A DNA stretch of 64,000 bases from NCBI GenBank assembly GCA_003246625.1, contig QJZR01000012.1, forward strand, positions 620,001 through 684,000. Reading direction: 5' to 3'. Shown in pieces: positions 9,125 to 20,004 of the stretch. Under the pieces are notes generated by a model. It worked only from the letters and a program-made list of their open reading frames with translations, did not search any database and was not told the DNA's origin. This DNA comes from Alphaproteobacteria bacterium. GTDB lineage: Bacteria > Pseudomonadota > Alphaproteobacteria > Rhodospirillales > Rhodospirillaceae. Made by a program: the position numbers and the translations under genes. Positions within the stretch are counted from its first letter, which is position 1; every line of letters begins with the position of its first letter.

Positions 9125-10570
9125 CTACGGCTTGTTCTTCTTGATGGATTCGTACACCTCGCGGGTACGGACGGCGGCGGCGCGCCACGAGAAATCCTTG
9201 TCCATGGCGCGCGCCTGCACCGCCCGCCAGTCCGCCGGACGGGCATAGAGGCGTCGCGCGCGGGACAGGGTCTCGGCCAATGCCTCCGGGGTCTCGCCGT
9301 CGAAGACGAAGCCGGTTCCCTCGCGCGATTCGTCGACGTCGGCGACGCTGTCGGCCAGCCCGCCGGTCCGCCGCACCACCGGCAGGGTACCATAACGCAG
9401 GGCGTACATCTGCGTCAGACCGCAGGGTTCGAAACGCGACGGCACGACGAAGACGTCCGCCCCCGCCTCGATCCGGTGGGCGAAGTCCTCGTCATAGCCG
9501 ACATGCACGGCGACGCGGCCGGGATAGGCCGCCGCCGCCTCGCGGCACAGACGTTCCAGCCCCGCCTCGCCCGCGCCCTGCATCACCACCTGGAAGCCCA
9601 GGTCCAGAATGCGCGGCAGGGCGGCCAGGACGATGTCCACCCCCTTCTGCCAGACCAGACGCCCCAAAAAGCCCAACAACGGCGCTTCCGGATCGGCGGC
9701 CAGGCCGCAGGCCCGTTGCAGGGCGGCCTTGCACACCGCCTTGCCAGACGGATCGGCGGCGGAAAACGGCGCGGCGATGGCGGGGTCGGCGGCGGGGTTC
9801 CAGATGTCCTGGTCGATGCCGTTCAAGATGCCGCGCAGGCTATGCGCGCGCTGCCGCACCACGCCGTCCAGGTTGCAGCCGAAGGCGTGGGTCTGGATTT
9901 CCCGCGCGTAGGTGGGGCTGACCGTGGTCAGGCGGTCGGCGTACACCAGCCCCGCCTTGAGGAAGCTGACGTTGCCATAGAATTCCAGCCCGTCCATGAC
10001 GTTGAACGCCGGGTCGACGGCGATCTCGGGCAGCACGTCGGCGCCGAACACCCCCTGGTAATGCAGGTTGTGGATGGTGAACACGGTACCCGGGGCGTTG
10101 CCCCGCCATTGCCGCAGGTACACCGGCACCAGACCGGTCTGCCAGTCGTGGGCATGAACGATGTCGGGCTGCCAGCCGATCAGGCCGCCCGCCACGCCGA
10201 TCAGCGCGGCAACGCGGGAAAGCAGGGCGAAACGGCGGAAGTTGTCGGGCCAGTCGCGGCCCTCGGTATCCAGGTAGGGGCCGCCCGGACGGGCGAAGGC
10301 CTCGGGACAGTCGAGCAGGAAGACTTCCAGCGAACTGTCGGGCATGCGCGCGGGAATCAGGCGCGCCTCCCCATAGCCCAGCGAGTCGCCAAGGGAGAGC
10401 GGCGTTCCGGGATCGACGACGCGGGCCAGGGCCTCGGGATAGGCGGGCAAAAGGACCCGAACCTCGTCGCCCAGGGCGCGGAAGGCTTTCGGCAGAGCCC
10501 CCACCACGTCGGCCAGTCCCCCGGTCTTGATCAACGGGAAGACTTCCCCGGCGACAAACAAAATTTTCAT
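9125..10570 (-). CDS. glgA: glycogen synthase (ADP-glucose type)
   Basis: The 481-residue GT5 enzyme transfers glucose from ADP-glucose to the non-reducing end of glycogen. The N-terminus carries the ADP-glucose-binding KTGGL motif (K15-L19), and the C-terminal half has the retaining-glycosyltransferase signature around VPSRFEPCGLTQMYALRYG. The length is normal. Its stop abuts the glgP start region, so the two genes form one operon. Upstream, 203 bases separate it from the divergent glgC, so the regulatory region for glycogen metabolism is shared. No glgB or glgX is present in this window. Confidence 0.96.
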   Translation of the reverse strand: MKILFVAGEVFPLIKTGGLADVVGALPKAFRALGDEVRVLLPAYPEALARVVDPGTPLSLGDSLGYGEARLIPARMPDSSLEVFLLDCPEAFARPGGPYLDTEGRDWPDNFRRFALLSRVAALIGVAGGLIGWQPDIVHAHDWQTGLVPVYLRQWRGNAPGTVFTIHNLHYQGVFGADVLPEIAVDPAFNVMDGLEFYGNVSFLKAGLVYADRLTTVSPTYAREIQTHAFGCNLDGVVRQRAHSLRGILNGIDQDIWNPAADPAIAAPFSAADPSGKAVCKAALQRACGLAADPEAPLLGFLGRLVWQKGVDIVLAALPRILDLGFQVVMQGAGEAGLERLCREAAAAYPGRVAVHVGYDEDFAHRIEAGADVFVVPSRFEPCGLTQMYALRYGTLPVVRRTGGLADSVADVDESREGTGFVFDGETPEALAETLSRARRLYARPADWRAVQARAMDKDFSWRAAAVRTREVYESIKKNKP

Positions 10571-10653
10571 TTTCTACAACGATCCCTTCTCTCTCCCCGT
10601 CCTCGACTATGGCACACCGCGTCCTCCGGCTGTAGGGACAAAACGCAGGCGGA

Positions 10654-10677
10654 CATGGCTTTTACGTCAAAGGCATG
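10654..10677. promoter_or_regulatory. imperfect 24-bp dyad between glgA and glgC
   Basis: Within the 203-base divergent region a 24-base stretch beginning CATGGC and ending GGCATG is nearly self-complementary: 20 of 24 positions are symmetric around ACGT. Its central position between glgA and glgC makes it a candidate operator for joint control of glycogen synthesis and breakdown. No regulator is identified. Confidence 0.35.
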
Positions 10678-10773
10678 ACACGCACCGAGGGGGCGCGCGA
10701 TTGGCCTTTGCGTCGGCTTCCCCTTGGCATACGTTAGAGGGGCGAACGGGGACCGGCATGGGGAGGATTCGTC

Positions 10774-12036
10774 ATGGATATCCGTCAATATGACCTCAAC
10801 ACATCCCTGAAGAACACCCTGGCCCTGGTGTTGGCGGGGGGGCGCGGCAGCCGCCTGATGGACCTGACCGACAACTTGGCCAAACCCGCCATTCCCTTCG
10901 CCGGAAAATTCCGCATCATCGATTTTCCCCTGTCCAACTGCCTCCATTCCGGCATCCGCAAGGTGGCGGTGCCCACCCAGTACCGTTCGCACCAGCTGAT
11001 CCAGCACGTGCAGCGCGGCTGGGCCTTCCTCAAGGCGGAGTTGCAGGAATTCATCGAGGTCTGGCCGGCGCAGCAACAGACCGCCGACGAAAGCTGGTAT
11101 CGCGGCACCGCCGACGCGGTCTATCAGAACATGGATTTCATCCGCGCCATCGACCCCACCTACATCCTGGTTCTGGCGGGCGACCACGTCTACAAGCAGG
11201 ACTATTCCAAGATGCTGGCACAGCACATCGAACGCGGCGCCGAGGCGACGGTGGCCTGCGTCGAGGTGCCGCGCTGCAACGCCTCGGGCTTCGGCGTGGT
11301 CAAGGTGGACGAAAACGACCAGATCGTCGAATTCCTGGAAAAGCCCACCAACCCGCCCGGCCTGCCCCACAATCCCGAGGTCGCCTTCGCCAGCATGGGG
11401 ATCTATATCTTCAACGCCGACTTCCTGATCGCGCAGCTGATCCGCGACGCGGGCACGCAGGGGTCCAGCCGCGACTTCGGCAAGGACATGCTGCCCAACC
11501 TGGTCGGGCGATCGAAGCTCTATGCCCACCGCTTCGCCGACAGCTGCGTGCGGCCGGACAACCAGCTCGAACCCTATTGGCGCGACGTCGGCACCCTGGA
11601 CGCCTATTGGGAGGCCAACATCGACCTCACCAGCGTCACCCCGGCCCTCGACCTCTACGAACCCGACTGGCCGATCTGGACCAGCCAGGAACAGCGTCCC
11701 CCGGCGAAGTTCGTGTTCGACGACGACGACCGCCGCGGCGTGGCGCTCGATTCGGTGATCGGCGCGGGCTGCATCGTTTCCGGCGGCACGGTGCGGCGGT
11801 CGCTTCTGTCCAACAACGTGCGGGTGAACTCTCACTCCCTGGTCGAGAATTCCGTGATCCTGCCGAACTGCGACATCGGTCGCCACGCGCGCATCGACCA
11901 CGCGATCATCGCCCAGGACACCCGCATCCCCCCCGGCCTGGTGATCGGCGAGGACCCGGAACTCGACGCCAAGCGGTTCTACCGCTCCGAAGGCGGCATC
12001 GTCCTGGTCACCGCCGCAATGATCGCCGACCTGTAA
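10774..12036 (+). CDS. glgC: glucose-1-phosphate adenylyltransferase (ADP-glucose pyrophosphorylase)
   Basis: The 420-residue enzyme makes ADP-glucose from ATP and glucose-1-phosphate, the committed step of glycogen synthesis. The N-terminal nucleotidyltransferase domain has LVLAGGRGSRLMDLT, then KPAIPFAGKFRIIDF and the substrate region WYRGTADAVYQN. VLAGDHVYKQDY holds a catalytic aspartate. The C-terminal part is the left-handed beta-helix with hexapeptide repeats. GGAGG stands eight bases before the ATG. It diverges from glgA and is followed 18 bases later by an OsmC-family gene on the same strand. Confidence 0.97.
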   Translation: MDIRQYDLNTSLKNTLALVLAGGRGSRLMDLTDNLAKPAIPFAGKFRIIDFPLSNCLHSGIRKVAVPTQYRSHQLIQHVQRGWAFLKAELQEFIEVWPAQQQTADESWYRGTADAVYQNMDFIRAIDPTYILVLAGDHVYKQDYSKMLAQHIERGAEATVACVEVPRCNASGFGVVKVDENDQIVEFLEKPTNPPGLPHNPEVAFASMGIYIFNADFLIAQLIRDAGTQGSSRDFGKDMLPNLVGRSKLYAHRFADSCVRPDNQLEPYWRDVGTLDAYWEANIDLTSVTPALDLYEPDWPIWTSQEQRPPAKFVFDDDDRRGVALDSVIGAGCIVSGGTVRRSLLSNNVRVNSHSLVENSVILPNCDIGRHARIDHAIIAQDTRIPPGLVIGEDPELDAKRFYRSEGGIVLVTAAMIADL

Positions 12037-12054
12037 CCCCAGAGGAGGTTCCCC

Positions 12055-12486
12055 ATGCCCTGCTTGACCGCGCGCAACGAAGGCGCCAGCCGTTTCTCCG
12101 TCACCCATTCCGCGTCCGGCATCGGCATCCTCACCGACGCCCCCGCCGGTCACGGCGGCGACGGCGTCTCGTTCTCGCCGATCGACCTGTGCGTCGCCGC
12201 GCTGTTGAACTGCACCGGCACCCTGATGGCGGTCAAGGCGAAGGCCCTGGGGCTCGACACCACCGGCATGACCATGAGCGCCGACTACACCATGGCCGAC
12301 GCGCCGCGCCGCATCGTCGCCACCACGATGACCGCCAACGTGCCCTTCGCCGCCGACGAACGGCAGCGGCAAAGCATCATCCGCGCCGCCGCCACCTGCC
12401 CGGTGCGCAACAGCCTGATGGCGGAATGGAAGATCACCCTGGTCCTCAACTGGGCGGACGGCACCAGCCAGACCGTCGAGGATTGA
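12055..12486 (+). CDS. OsmC family protein
   Basis: The 143-residue protein has the OsmC/Ohr fold signature with two redox cysteines, one in LLNCTG (about residue 57) and one in TCPVRNSL (about residue 121). OsmC-like proteins reduce organic hydroperoxides through such a pair. GAGGAGG precedes the ATG closely, and the gene follows glgC by 18 bases, so they are probably cotranscribed. Peroxide substrate and reductant are unknown; it could equally belong to the less-studied YhfA-like branch. Confidence 0.85.
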   Translation: MPCLTARNEGASRFSVTHSASGIGILTDAPAGHGGDGVSFSPIDLCVAALLNCTGTLMAVKAKALGLDTTGMTMSADYTMADAPRRIVATTMTANVPFAADERQRQSIIRAAATCPVRNSLMAEWKITLVLNWADGTSQTVED

Positions 12487-12493
12487 TCCGTCC

Positions 12494-14228
<1,735 letters not shown>

Positions 14229-14388
14229 GGGTTCGCGCCCAGGGTGCCCGGCGGGGGTCCGGCTGTCAAACCGAAACCCGATCTTCACCGTCGAAGTTCT
14301 GGACGGGGGCGCCGTCGAAGTGCTTACTGGAAGGATCGAGAGAATGCCCTGTAGGGTTGCAGCCTCGCGCGCCAGGAGATTCACCCCC

Positions 14389-15228
14389 ATGCCTCATCGC
14401 CGTTTCACCGTCACCGCCATCGTCGAGAACGCGCCGCGCGAAGGTTTCACCGTCGAGCACGGCCTCTCCTTGTGGGTGGAGACGCCGCGGGGGGCGCTGC
14501 TGTTCGACACCGGCCAGGGCAAGGCGCTGCTGCCCAACGCCGAACGTCTGAACCTCGACCTCGGCGCGGCGGAGTTCCTGGTGCTGAGCCATGGCCACTA
14601 CGACCACACCGGCGCCGTCGAGGACGTCCTGGCCCGCAACGAGAAGTTGATGCTGGTCCACCATCCCGAGGCCTTCCGCCGCCGTTTCAGCGTGCGCCGG
14701 GACGAGGCGCCGCGCGAAATCGGCATTCCCGCCGCCGCCGCCGCCGCGATCCGCGCCCTGCCGCCGCGCCGCGTCTGCCGCAGCGCCGCGCCGGTGGAAC
14801 TGGGACCGGACATCGGCACCACCGGCGAGGTGCCGCGCGCCACCCCCTACGAGGACGTCGGCGGCCCCTTCTTCCTCGATGCCGAGGGCAAGACCCCCGA
14901 CACCATCCCCGACGACCAGTCGCTGTGGATCCGCACCGGCAAGGGCCTGGTGGTGATTTGCGGCTGCGCCCATTCCGGCGTGGTCAACACCGTGCACCAG
15001 GCGCGCCGCGTCACCGGCGAACACCGCATCGCCGGGCTGATCGGTGGCTTCCACCTCAACGCCGCCTCGGAACGGCGTCTGGAGGAAACCGCCCGCGTCC
15101 TCTTGGATTGGAACGTCGGCTTCATCATGCCGTGCCACTGTTCCGGCGCCGCCGCCACCGACTATCTGCGCGGCATCTTCGGCGACCGGGTGCAGGCCTT
15201 CGGCATGGGCGACACCCTGAAGTTCTGA
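14389..15228 (+). CDS. MBL-fold metallohydrolase (COG1237-like)
   Basis: The 279-residue protein carries the metallo-beta-lactamase metal motif LSHGHYDHTGA (H68, H70, D72, H73), CGCAHSG in the middle, and IGGFHL and MPCHCSG near the end that could supply further metal ligands. This pattern matches the COG1237 branch, whose archaeal members act in pterin synthesis; the bacterial role is not established. ATG at 14389 has CAGGAG about ten bases before it. Upstream in-frame starts fall in the divergent thiC riboswitch and are unlikely. A strong hairpin follows the stop. Confidence 0.82.
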   Translation: MPHRRFTVTAIVENAPREGFTVEHGLSLWVETPRGALLFDTGQGKALLPNAERLNLDLGAAEFLVLSHGHYDHTGAVEDVLARNEKLMLVHHPEAFRRRFSVRRDEAPREIGIPAAAAAAIRALPPRRVCRSAAPVELGPDIGTTGEVPRATPYEDVGGPFFLDAEGKTPDTIPDDQSLWIRTGKGLVVICGCAHSGVVNTVHQARRVTGEHRIAGLIGGFHLNAASERRLEETARVLLDWNVGFIMPCHCSGAAATDYLRGIFGDRVQAFGMGDTLKF

Positions 15229-15252
15229 AGAACACGGAACGCCGCGACGACG

Positions 15253-15283
15253 AAGGCCCCGCGCACGCAACGCGGGGCCTTTT
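15253..15283. terminator. rho-independent terminator between convergent genes
   Basis: AAGGCCCCGCG at 15253-15263 pairs with CGCGGGGCCTT at 15271-15281 around a seven-base loop and is followed by a short T run on the plus strand. It lies between the MBL-fold gene and the convergent RND gene and could serve both, though the plus-strand signal is the better one. Confidence 0.8.
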
Positions 15284-15308
15284 CCGTTTCAGATCCGCTC
15301 GTTTCCGT

Positions 15309-18300
15309 TCACGGCTTGGTGAAGCCCTTGCCGTCGTCGCGCAGCCAGACGTAGATCGCCGGAATGGTCAGCAGGGTCAGGGCGGTGGAACTGGCCAGAC
15401 CGAACACCAGACTGATCGCCAGCCCCTGGAAGATCGGGTCCGCCAGGATGAAAGCCGCGCCGATCATCGCCGCCAACGCGGTCAGCAGGATCGGCTTGAC
15501 GCGGATCGCCCCCGCCTCGACCAGGGCGTCGCGCAGGGTCATGTCGGGATGCGCGGCGCGCAGGTGGCGGATGAAGTCCACCAGCAGGATGGAATTGCGC
15601 ACGATGATCCCGGCCAGCGCGATGAAGCCGATCATCGAGGTGGCGGAGAACGGCGCGCCGAACAGCCAATGGCCGAGAACGATGCCGATCAGGGTCAGCG
15701 GCACCGGCACCAGGATCACCAGCGGCACCTTGAACGAGCCGAACTGCGCCACCACCAGCAGATAGATCGCCAGCAGCGCCACGCCGAAGGCCGCCCCCAT
15801 GTCGCGGAAGGTGACGTAGGTGACCTCCCACTCGCCGTCCCACAGCAGGGTCGGTTGGGATTCGTCGACCGGCTGGCCGTGATAGGCGACGGCGATGGGG
15901 CTGCCCGCCTGTTGCTTCAACGCCTTCTCCACCGCGAACATGCCGTAGATCGGCGCTTCGAAGGCCCCCGCCAGTTCCGCCGTCACCATGTCGGCGAAGC
16001 GGCCGTCGCGGCGATAGACGGTGGGCGAGGCGGTGTCCTCGACCACCCGCACCACGTCGCCCAGTTCCACCACCCCCCTGGCGCCGGGCACCGGGGTGGA
16101 GAGCAGGCGTTCGTCGATGGCCAGGCCCGCACGCGGCAGCCGCACCGCGATTTCGATGGGGTTGGTGCCATGGCCGCGATGGGAATAGCCGACCGACACG
16201 CCGGAAAAGAGGGCGCGCAGGGTGTCGAACACCGCCTCCTCCTCGACGCCGTGGAACTCCAGGGCCTCCTGATCGACCACCAGACGCAGGCGGCGGGCGG
16301 CGGAGCCCATCGAATCGTCAATGTCGACGACGAAGGGCACGTCGCGGAAGGCCTGCTTGACGCGGGCCGCCGCCTCGGCGCGGGCCGCCGCGGTGGGGCC
16401 GTAGACCTCGGCCAGCAGGGTCGCCATCACCGGCGGTCCGGGCGGCACCTCGACCACCTTGACCGCGGTGCCCGCGGGCGCCGTCAGCCCGTCCAGGCGG
16501 CGGCGGGCGTCGAGGGCGATGTCGTGGCTGGCCCGGCTGCGGTCGCCCTTGGGCTTGAGGTTGACCTGCAATTCGCCGAGCTCGGGCGAGGACCGCAGGT
16601 ACGAATGCCGCACCAGCCCGTTGAAGTTGAAGGGCGCGGCGGTACCCGCGTAGGCCTGGATGTCGGTGAGTTCGGGCAGCGAGGCCAGACGCGCCGAGGC
16701 CGCCTGCAACACCCGTTCGGTTTCCTCCAGCGACGACCCCTCGGGCAGGTCGATCTGCACCTGGAATTCCGACTTGTTGTCGAAGGGCAGCAGCTTCACC
16801 GTCACCGCCTTCAGCGGGAACAGCGCCAGCACCAGCACGGTGGCGCCGCCCACCGCCAGCAGGAAGCGGCGGGAATTCCGCCGACCGGTCAAAAGCGGCA
16901 CCGCCGCGCGCCGGTAAGTGGCGGCCAGACGCCCGCCGCTTTCGTCGTGGCCCGCGCCGCCCGCCATCGCCCGCCGCGCCGCCATGCGATAGAGCAGCCA
17001 GGGGGTGATGGTCACCGCGACGAAGAAGGAAAAGATCATCGCCGCCGAGGCGTTGATCGGGATCGGGCTCATGTAGGGCCCCATCATGCCGGAGACGAAC
17101 AGCATCGGCAGCAACGCGGCGACGATGGTCAGGGTGGCGACGATGGTCGGGTTGCCGACCTCGGCCACCGCCTCGATCGCCTTTTCCGCCGCGCTCTTGC
17201 CCTCCTCCTTCATCGCCCAGTGGCGAGAGATGTTCTCGACGATGACGATGGCGTCGTCGACCAGGATGCCGATCGAGAAGATCAGCGCGAACAGGCTGAC
17301 CCGGTTGATGGTGAAGCCCATCAGGTGGCTGGCGAACAGGGTCAGCAGGATGGTCGCGGGGATCACCACCGCCACCACCAGACCCTCGCGCCAGCCGATG
17401 GCGAAGGTGATGAGAAGGACGATCGACACCGTGGCGAGGCCCAGGTGGAAGAGAAGCTCGTCGGCTTTCTCAAGGGCGGTCTCGCCGTAGTTGCGGGTGA
17501 CCTCGACCTCGACGTCGTCGGGGATCAGCCGCCCATGCAGGGTGTCCAGGCGTTCGAGAATGTGCTCGGCCACCGCCACCGCGTTGGCCCCCTTGCGCTT
17601 GGCCAGGGCGATGCTGACCGCCGGACGGGCCTTCAGGCCGGAAACCGCCGCGCCGTCCTTGGCCAACTGCCAGACGCGGGCGTCGGCGGTGGAGGCGCCG
17701 ACGACGATCGACGCCACGTCCTTGACATAGACCGGCCGCCCGTCGCGGCTGGTGATCAACAGGTTGCCGATGTCGCCCGGCCCTTGCAGAGTGTGCCCGG
17801 CGACCACCGCGGGCTGCGCCCCCGCCTCGCGCACCCGCCCCAGGGAAAAGGCGCGGTTGGCGTTCTTCACCTTGTCGACCAGCTGGTTCAGGGTAACGCC
17901 GTACAGGCTGAGACGTTCGGGATCGGGCTCGACGCGGATCTGATCCGGGTGCCCCCCGGCGATGAAGGTCAGGCCGACGTCCTCCACCTTCACCAGTTCG
18001 TTCTGCAACTCGTCGGCGATGGCGTGCAGGGCGTTGTCGTTCCAGCGGTCCTCGTGCCCCGGCTTGGGGGCCAGGGTCAGCACCACCACCGGCACGTCGT
18101 TGATGCTGCGGCCGACGATCAGGGGTTCGGGGATGCCGATGGGGATTTCGCCCATATGGGCGCGGATGGTTTCGTGCACCCGCAACAGCGCCGCGTCGCG
18201 GTCGGTGCCGACGAAGAAACGCGCGGTGACCATGGTCTGGTCGTCCACCGTCTGGGAATAGACGTGCTCGACGCCGTCGATGCCCTTGACGATGGTTTCC

Positions 18301-18515
18301 AGAGGCTTGGTCACCAGTTCCACCGCGTCCACCGCCTTCAACCCGTCGGCGGAGACCAGAATGTCCACCATCGGCACCGAGATCTGCGGCTCTTCCTCGC
18401 GCGGCAGCTGGATCAGGGCGATCAGCCCCACCGCCAGCGCCGACAGCAGCAGCAGCGGCGTCAGCGGACTTTGCAGGAAGGTGCGGGTCAGACGGCCGGA
18501 AATGCCCAGGTTCAT
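15309..18515 (-). CDS. RND efflux transporter permease (AcrB/MdtB-like)
   Basis: The 1068-residue protein has the RND layout: a first membrane helix (about 18-36), a large periplasmic loop, helices 2-6, a second loop and helices 8-12. The proton-relay aspartates of helix 4 are present in GILVDDAIVIVENI. It should work as the inner-membrane pump of a tripartite system. No outer-membrane channel gene is nearby. Its start overlaps the stop of the adaptor gene by four bases (ATGA), so the two are one operon. This operon diverges from the SqrR-like regulator and sqr, which suggests it exports a sulfur-linked or otherwise toxic compound; the substrate is not evident. Confidence 0.93.
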   Translation of the reverse strand: MNLGISGRLTRTFLQSPLTPLLLLSALAVGLIALIQLPREEEPQISVPMVDILVSADGLKAVDAVELVTKPLETIVKGIDGVEHVYSQTVDDQTMVTARFFVGTDRDAALLRVHETIRAHMGEIPIGIPEPLIVGRSINDVPVVVLTLAPKPGHEDRWNDNALHAIADELQNELVKVEDVGLTFIAGGHPDQIRVEPDPERLSLYGVTLNQLVDKVKNANRAFSLGRVREAGAQPAVVAGHTLQGPGDIGNLLITSRDGRPVYVKDVASIVVGASTADARVWQLAKDGAAVSGLKARPAVSIALAKRKGANAVAVAEHILERLDTLHGRLIPDDVEVEVTRNYGETALEKADELLFHLGLATVSIVLLITFAIGWREGLVVAVVIPATILLTLFASHLMGFTINRVSLFALIFSIGILVDDAIVIVENISRHWAMKEEGKSAAEKAIEAVAEVGNPTIVATLTIVAALLPMLFVSGMMGPYMSPIPINASAAMIFSFFVAVTITPWLLYRMAARRAMAGGAGHDESGGRLAATYRRAAVPLLTGRRNSRRFLLAVGGATVLVLALFPLKAVTVKLLPFDNKSEFQVQIDLPEGSSLEETERVLQAASARLASLPELTDIQAYAGTAAPFNFNGLVRHSYLRSSPELGELQVNLKPKGDRSRASHDIALDARRRLDGLTAPAGTAVKVVEVPPGPPVMATLLAEVYGPTAAARAEAAARVKQAFRDVPFVVDIDDSMGSAARRLRLVVDQEALEFHGVEEEAVFDTLRALFSGVSVGYSHRGHGTNPIEIAVRLPRAGLAIDERLLSTPVPGARGVVELGDVVRVVEDTASPTVYRRDGRFADMVTAELAGAFEAPIYGMFAVEKALKQQAGSPIAVAYHGQPVDESQPTLLWDGEWEVTYVTFRDMGAAFGVALLAIYLLVVAQFGSFKVPLVILVPVPLTLIGIVLGHWLFGAPFSATSMIGFIALAGIIVRNSILLVDFIRHLRAAHPDMTLRDALVEAGAIRVKPILLTALAAMIGAAFILADPIFQGLAISLVFGLASSTALTLLTIPAIYVWLRDDGKGFTKP

Positions 18516-19525
18516 CGCGCCGCCCCCTCGTTCGCGGGCTGCGGCAGCAGCACGTCGCCGTCACGCAGGCCGGACAGCACCTCGACCCCGCGCGGGCCGC
18601 GCCCGCCGGTCTGCACCGCCAGCGAGGAACCGTCCGCCAGGCGGGCGAAGGTGACGCCGAAGCGCGTCGTCAAATAGGTTTCCGGCACCACGAAGATGTC
18701 GCGGCTGCCGGTCTTCACCCCGACCAGGGCGCGTTCGCCGACGAAATAGTCGCCCAGGCCCGCCACCTCGACATCGGCGACGACCCGGCCGTTGGCCAGC
18801 TTGGGATAGACCTTGATCACCCGGCCCACCCGATCCTGGTCCGGCGTCTCGCCGGGGGTGCGGCCGCGCGGCCCGACCAGCACGGTGTCGCCCTCGCGGG
18901 TGAAGCGGGCGTGCCGTTCCGGCACCTCCATGCGCAGCAGATAGGCGCCGGTGGCGATGGTGGCGATGGGTTCGCCCGGCATCACCACCGCGCCCTCCAC
19001 CACGTGCACCGCCAGCACCCGTCCGTCGCCGGGGGCCAGCACCGCGCCTTCCTTCATCTGCTGTTCCACCACCTGACGCGACGCCGCCTGCGCCGCCATG
19101 CCGCGGTCGGCCACCGCCAGGGCGGTGCGCGCCGCGTCCAGCCGCGCCTTCGCCACCACCCCCTGCTTGAACAGCTGCTCGGCGCGGGCGAGATCGGTTT
19201 GCGCCTGGGCGCGTTCGGCCCGCAACGACTGGGTCCGCGCCTCCAGCGACTGAATCTGCAACATCAACTTGGGATCGCCGATCGCCGCCAGCTTCTGCCC
19301 GGCGACGACGCGGGCGCCCTCGTCCACCATCAGACCGGCGACGGTGCCGCCGTTGCGGGCGCGCGCCTGCTGGGTGCGCGTGCTTTCCACCGTGGCATAG
19401 ACCGTCTTGATGTCCTCGACCGCCTGGCGGCGCACCGTCAGCGCGCCGTCCTCGGCGGCTTGCGCCGCCGACGCCACCATCATCGCGAAAGCCGCGCCGA
19501 TCATCCGTCCCGTCAAGCCTGGCAT
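18512..19525 (-). CDS. RND efflux periplasmic adaptor subunit
   Basis: The 337-residue protein starts with a signal-like segment (IGAAFAMMVASAAQAAE, cleavage likely after AQA) and has the lipoyl/barrel-sandwich half-motifs of membrane fusion proteins around GTVAGLMVDEGARVVAGQKL and GRVLAVHVVEGAVVMPGEP, with a coiled-coil hairpin between them (about 95-160). It links the RND permease to an outer-membrane channel. It is the first gene of the minus-strand operon, and its promoter probably overlaps the SqrR-like operator at 19579-19611. Confidence 0.9.
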   Translation of the reverse strand: MPGLTGRMIGAAFAMMVASAAQAAEDGALTVRRQAVEDIKTVYATVESTRTQQARARNGGTVAGLMVDEGARVVAGQKLAAIGDPKLMLQIQSLEARTQSLRAERAQAQTDLARAEQLFKQGVVAKARLDAARTALAVADRGMAAQAASRQVVEQQMKEGAVLAPGDGRVLAVHVVEGAVVMPGEPIATIATGAYLLRMEVPERHARFTREGDTVLVGPRGRTPGETPDQDRVGRVIKVYPKLANGRVVADVEVAGLGDYFVGERALVGVKTGSRDIFVVPETYLTTRFGVTFARLADGSSLAVQTGGRGPRGVEVLSGLRDGDVLLPQPANEGAAR

Positions 19526-19578
19526 GGAGTCATCCCCTCGTCGTTCGCCCGGGAACCCGGGCTTCAGGAATTGCGTTG

Positions 19579-19612
19579 TTGACCATTATATAAGTTGATG
19601 CTAATTTAGCAA
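19579..19612. promoter_or_regulatory. overlapping divergent promoters with a SqrR-type candidate operator
   Basis: A perfect dyad TGCTAA, T, TTAGCA lies at 19599-19611. On the minus strand TTGCTA (19607-19612), 16 bases, TATAAT (19585-19590) is a near-consensus sigma-70 promoter aimed at the RND genes. On the plus strand TTGACC (19579-19584), 17 bases, TAATTT (19602-19607) points at the regulator and sqr, with a very short leader. The dyad covers the -35 of one and the -10 of the other, so one repressor could control both sides. Confidence 0.6.
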
Positions 19613-19614
19613 CC

Positions 19615-19971
19615 ATGAATATTAAGACCGTCGCCAACCACGCCGAGCAGGCAACCGAACTGTTGCGCGCCCTTTCCAACCCGGGGCGCCTGACCATTCT
19701 GTGTCTGCTCTCCGCGGGGGAGCGCAGCGTCGGCGATCTTGCGCGGGCGACCGGGCTGTCGCAATCGGCGTTGTCGCAGCACTTGGCGATCCTGCGCCAC
19801 GGCGGCCTGGTCGAAACCCGCCGGTTTCGCCAAAACATATTCTATACCATCAAAGATAATCGCGCGATGCGCGTGATCGATACCCTGGCGGGATTGTATT
19901 GCCCGTCTGGCGTGCCGACATCCAAAAGCGCGGACGACCTCAACCCTGACGAGACAGACGAACAGAGATAA
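19615..19971 (+). CDS. ArsR-family regulator of the SqrR/BigR persulfide-sensing type
   Basis: The 118-residue winged-helix protein has the helix-turn-helix SVGDLARATGLSQSALSQHLAIL. Only two cysteines occur, C30 in TILCLLS and C96 in GLYCPSG. They are 66 residues apart, the same spacing as C41 and C107 of Rhodobacter capsulatus SqrR, which link through a tetrasulfide when persulfides rise and release DNA. The adjacent sqr gene fits that role. It should therefore repress sqr, itself, and perhaps the divergent RND operon, until sulfide appears. No metal-binding ArsR cysteine motif is seen. Confidence 0.82.
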   Translation: MNIKTVANHAEQATELLRALSNPGRLTILCLLSAGERSVGDLARATGLSQSALSQHLAILRHGGLVETRRFRQNIFYTIKDNRAMRVIDTLAGLYCPSGVPTSKSADDLNPDETDEQR

Positions 19972-20004
19972 TCGAGCCGCAAGATCCGGGAGGAGACAGG
20001 CAAC

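Noticed and set aside
6647-10678. A plus-strand open frame of more than 1300 codons opposite glgP and glgA
   Set aside because: It is antisense to two clear glycogen genes, with composition typical of a codon-position artefact and no ribosome site.
14472-18677. A plus-strand open frame of about 1400 codons opposite the RND genes
   Set aside because: It is a GC-rich shadow of the RND permease and adaptor, with His/Arg/Gln-rich low-complexity translation, no family motif, and overlap with several well-supported genes.
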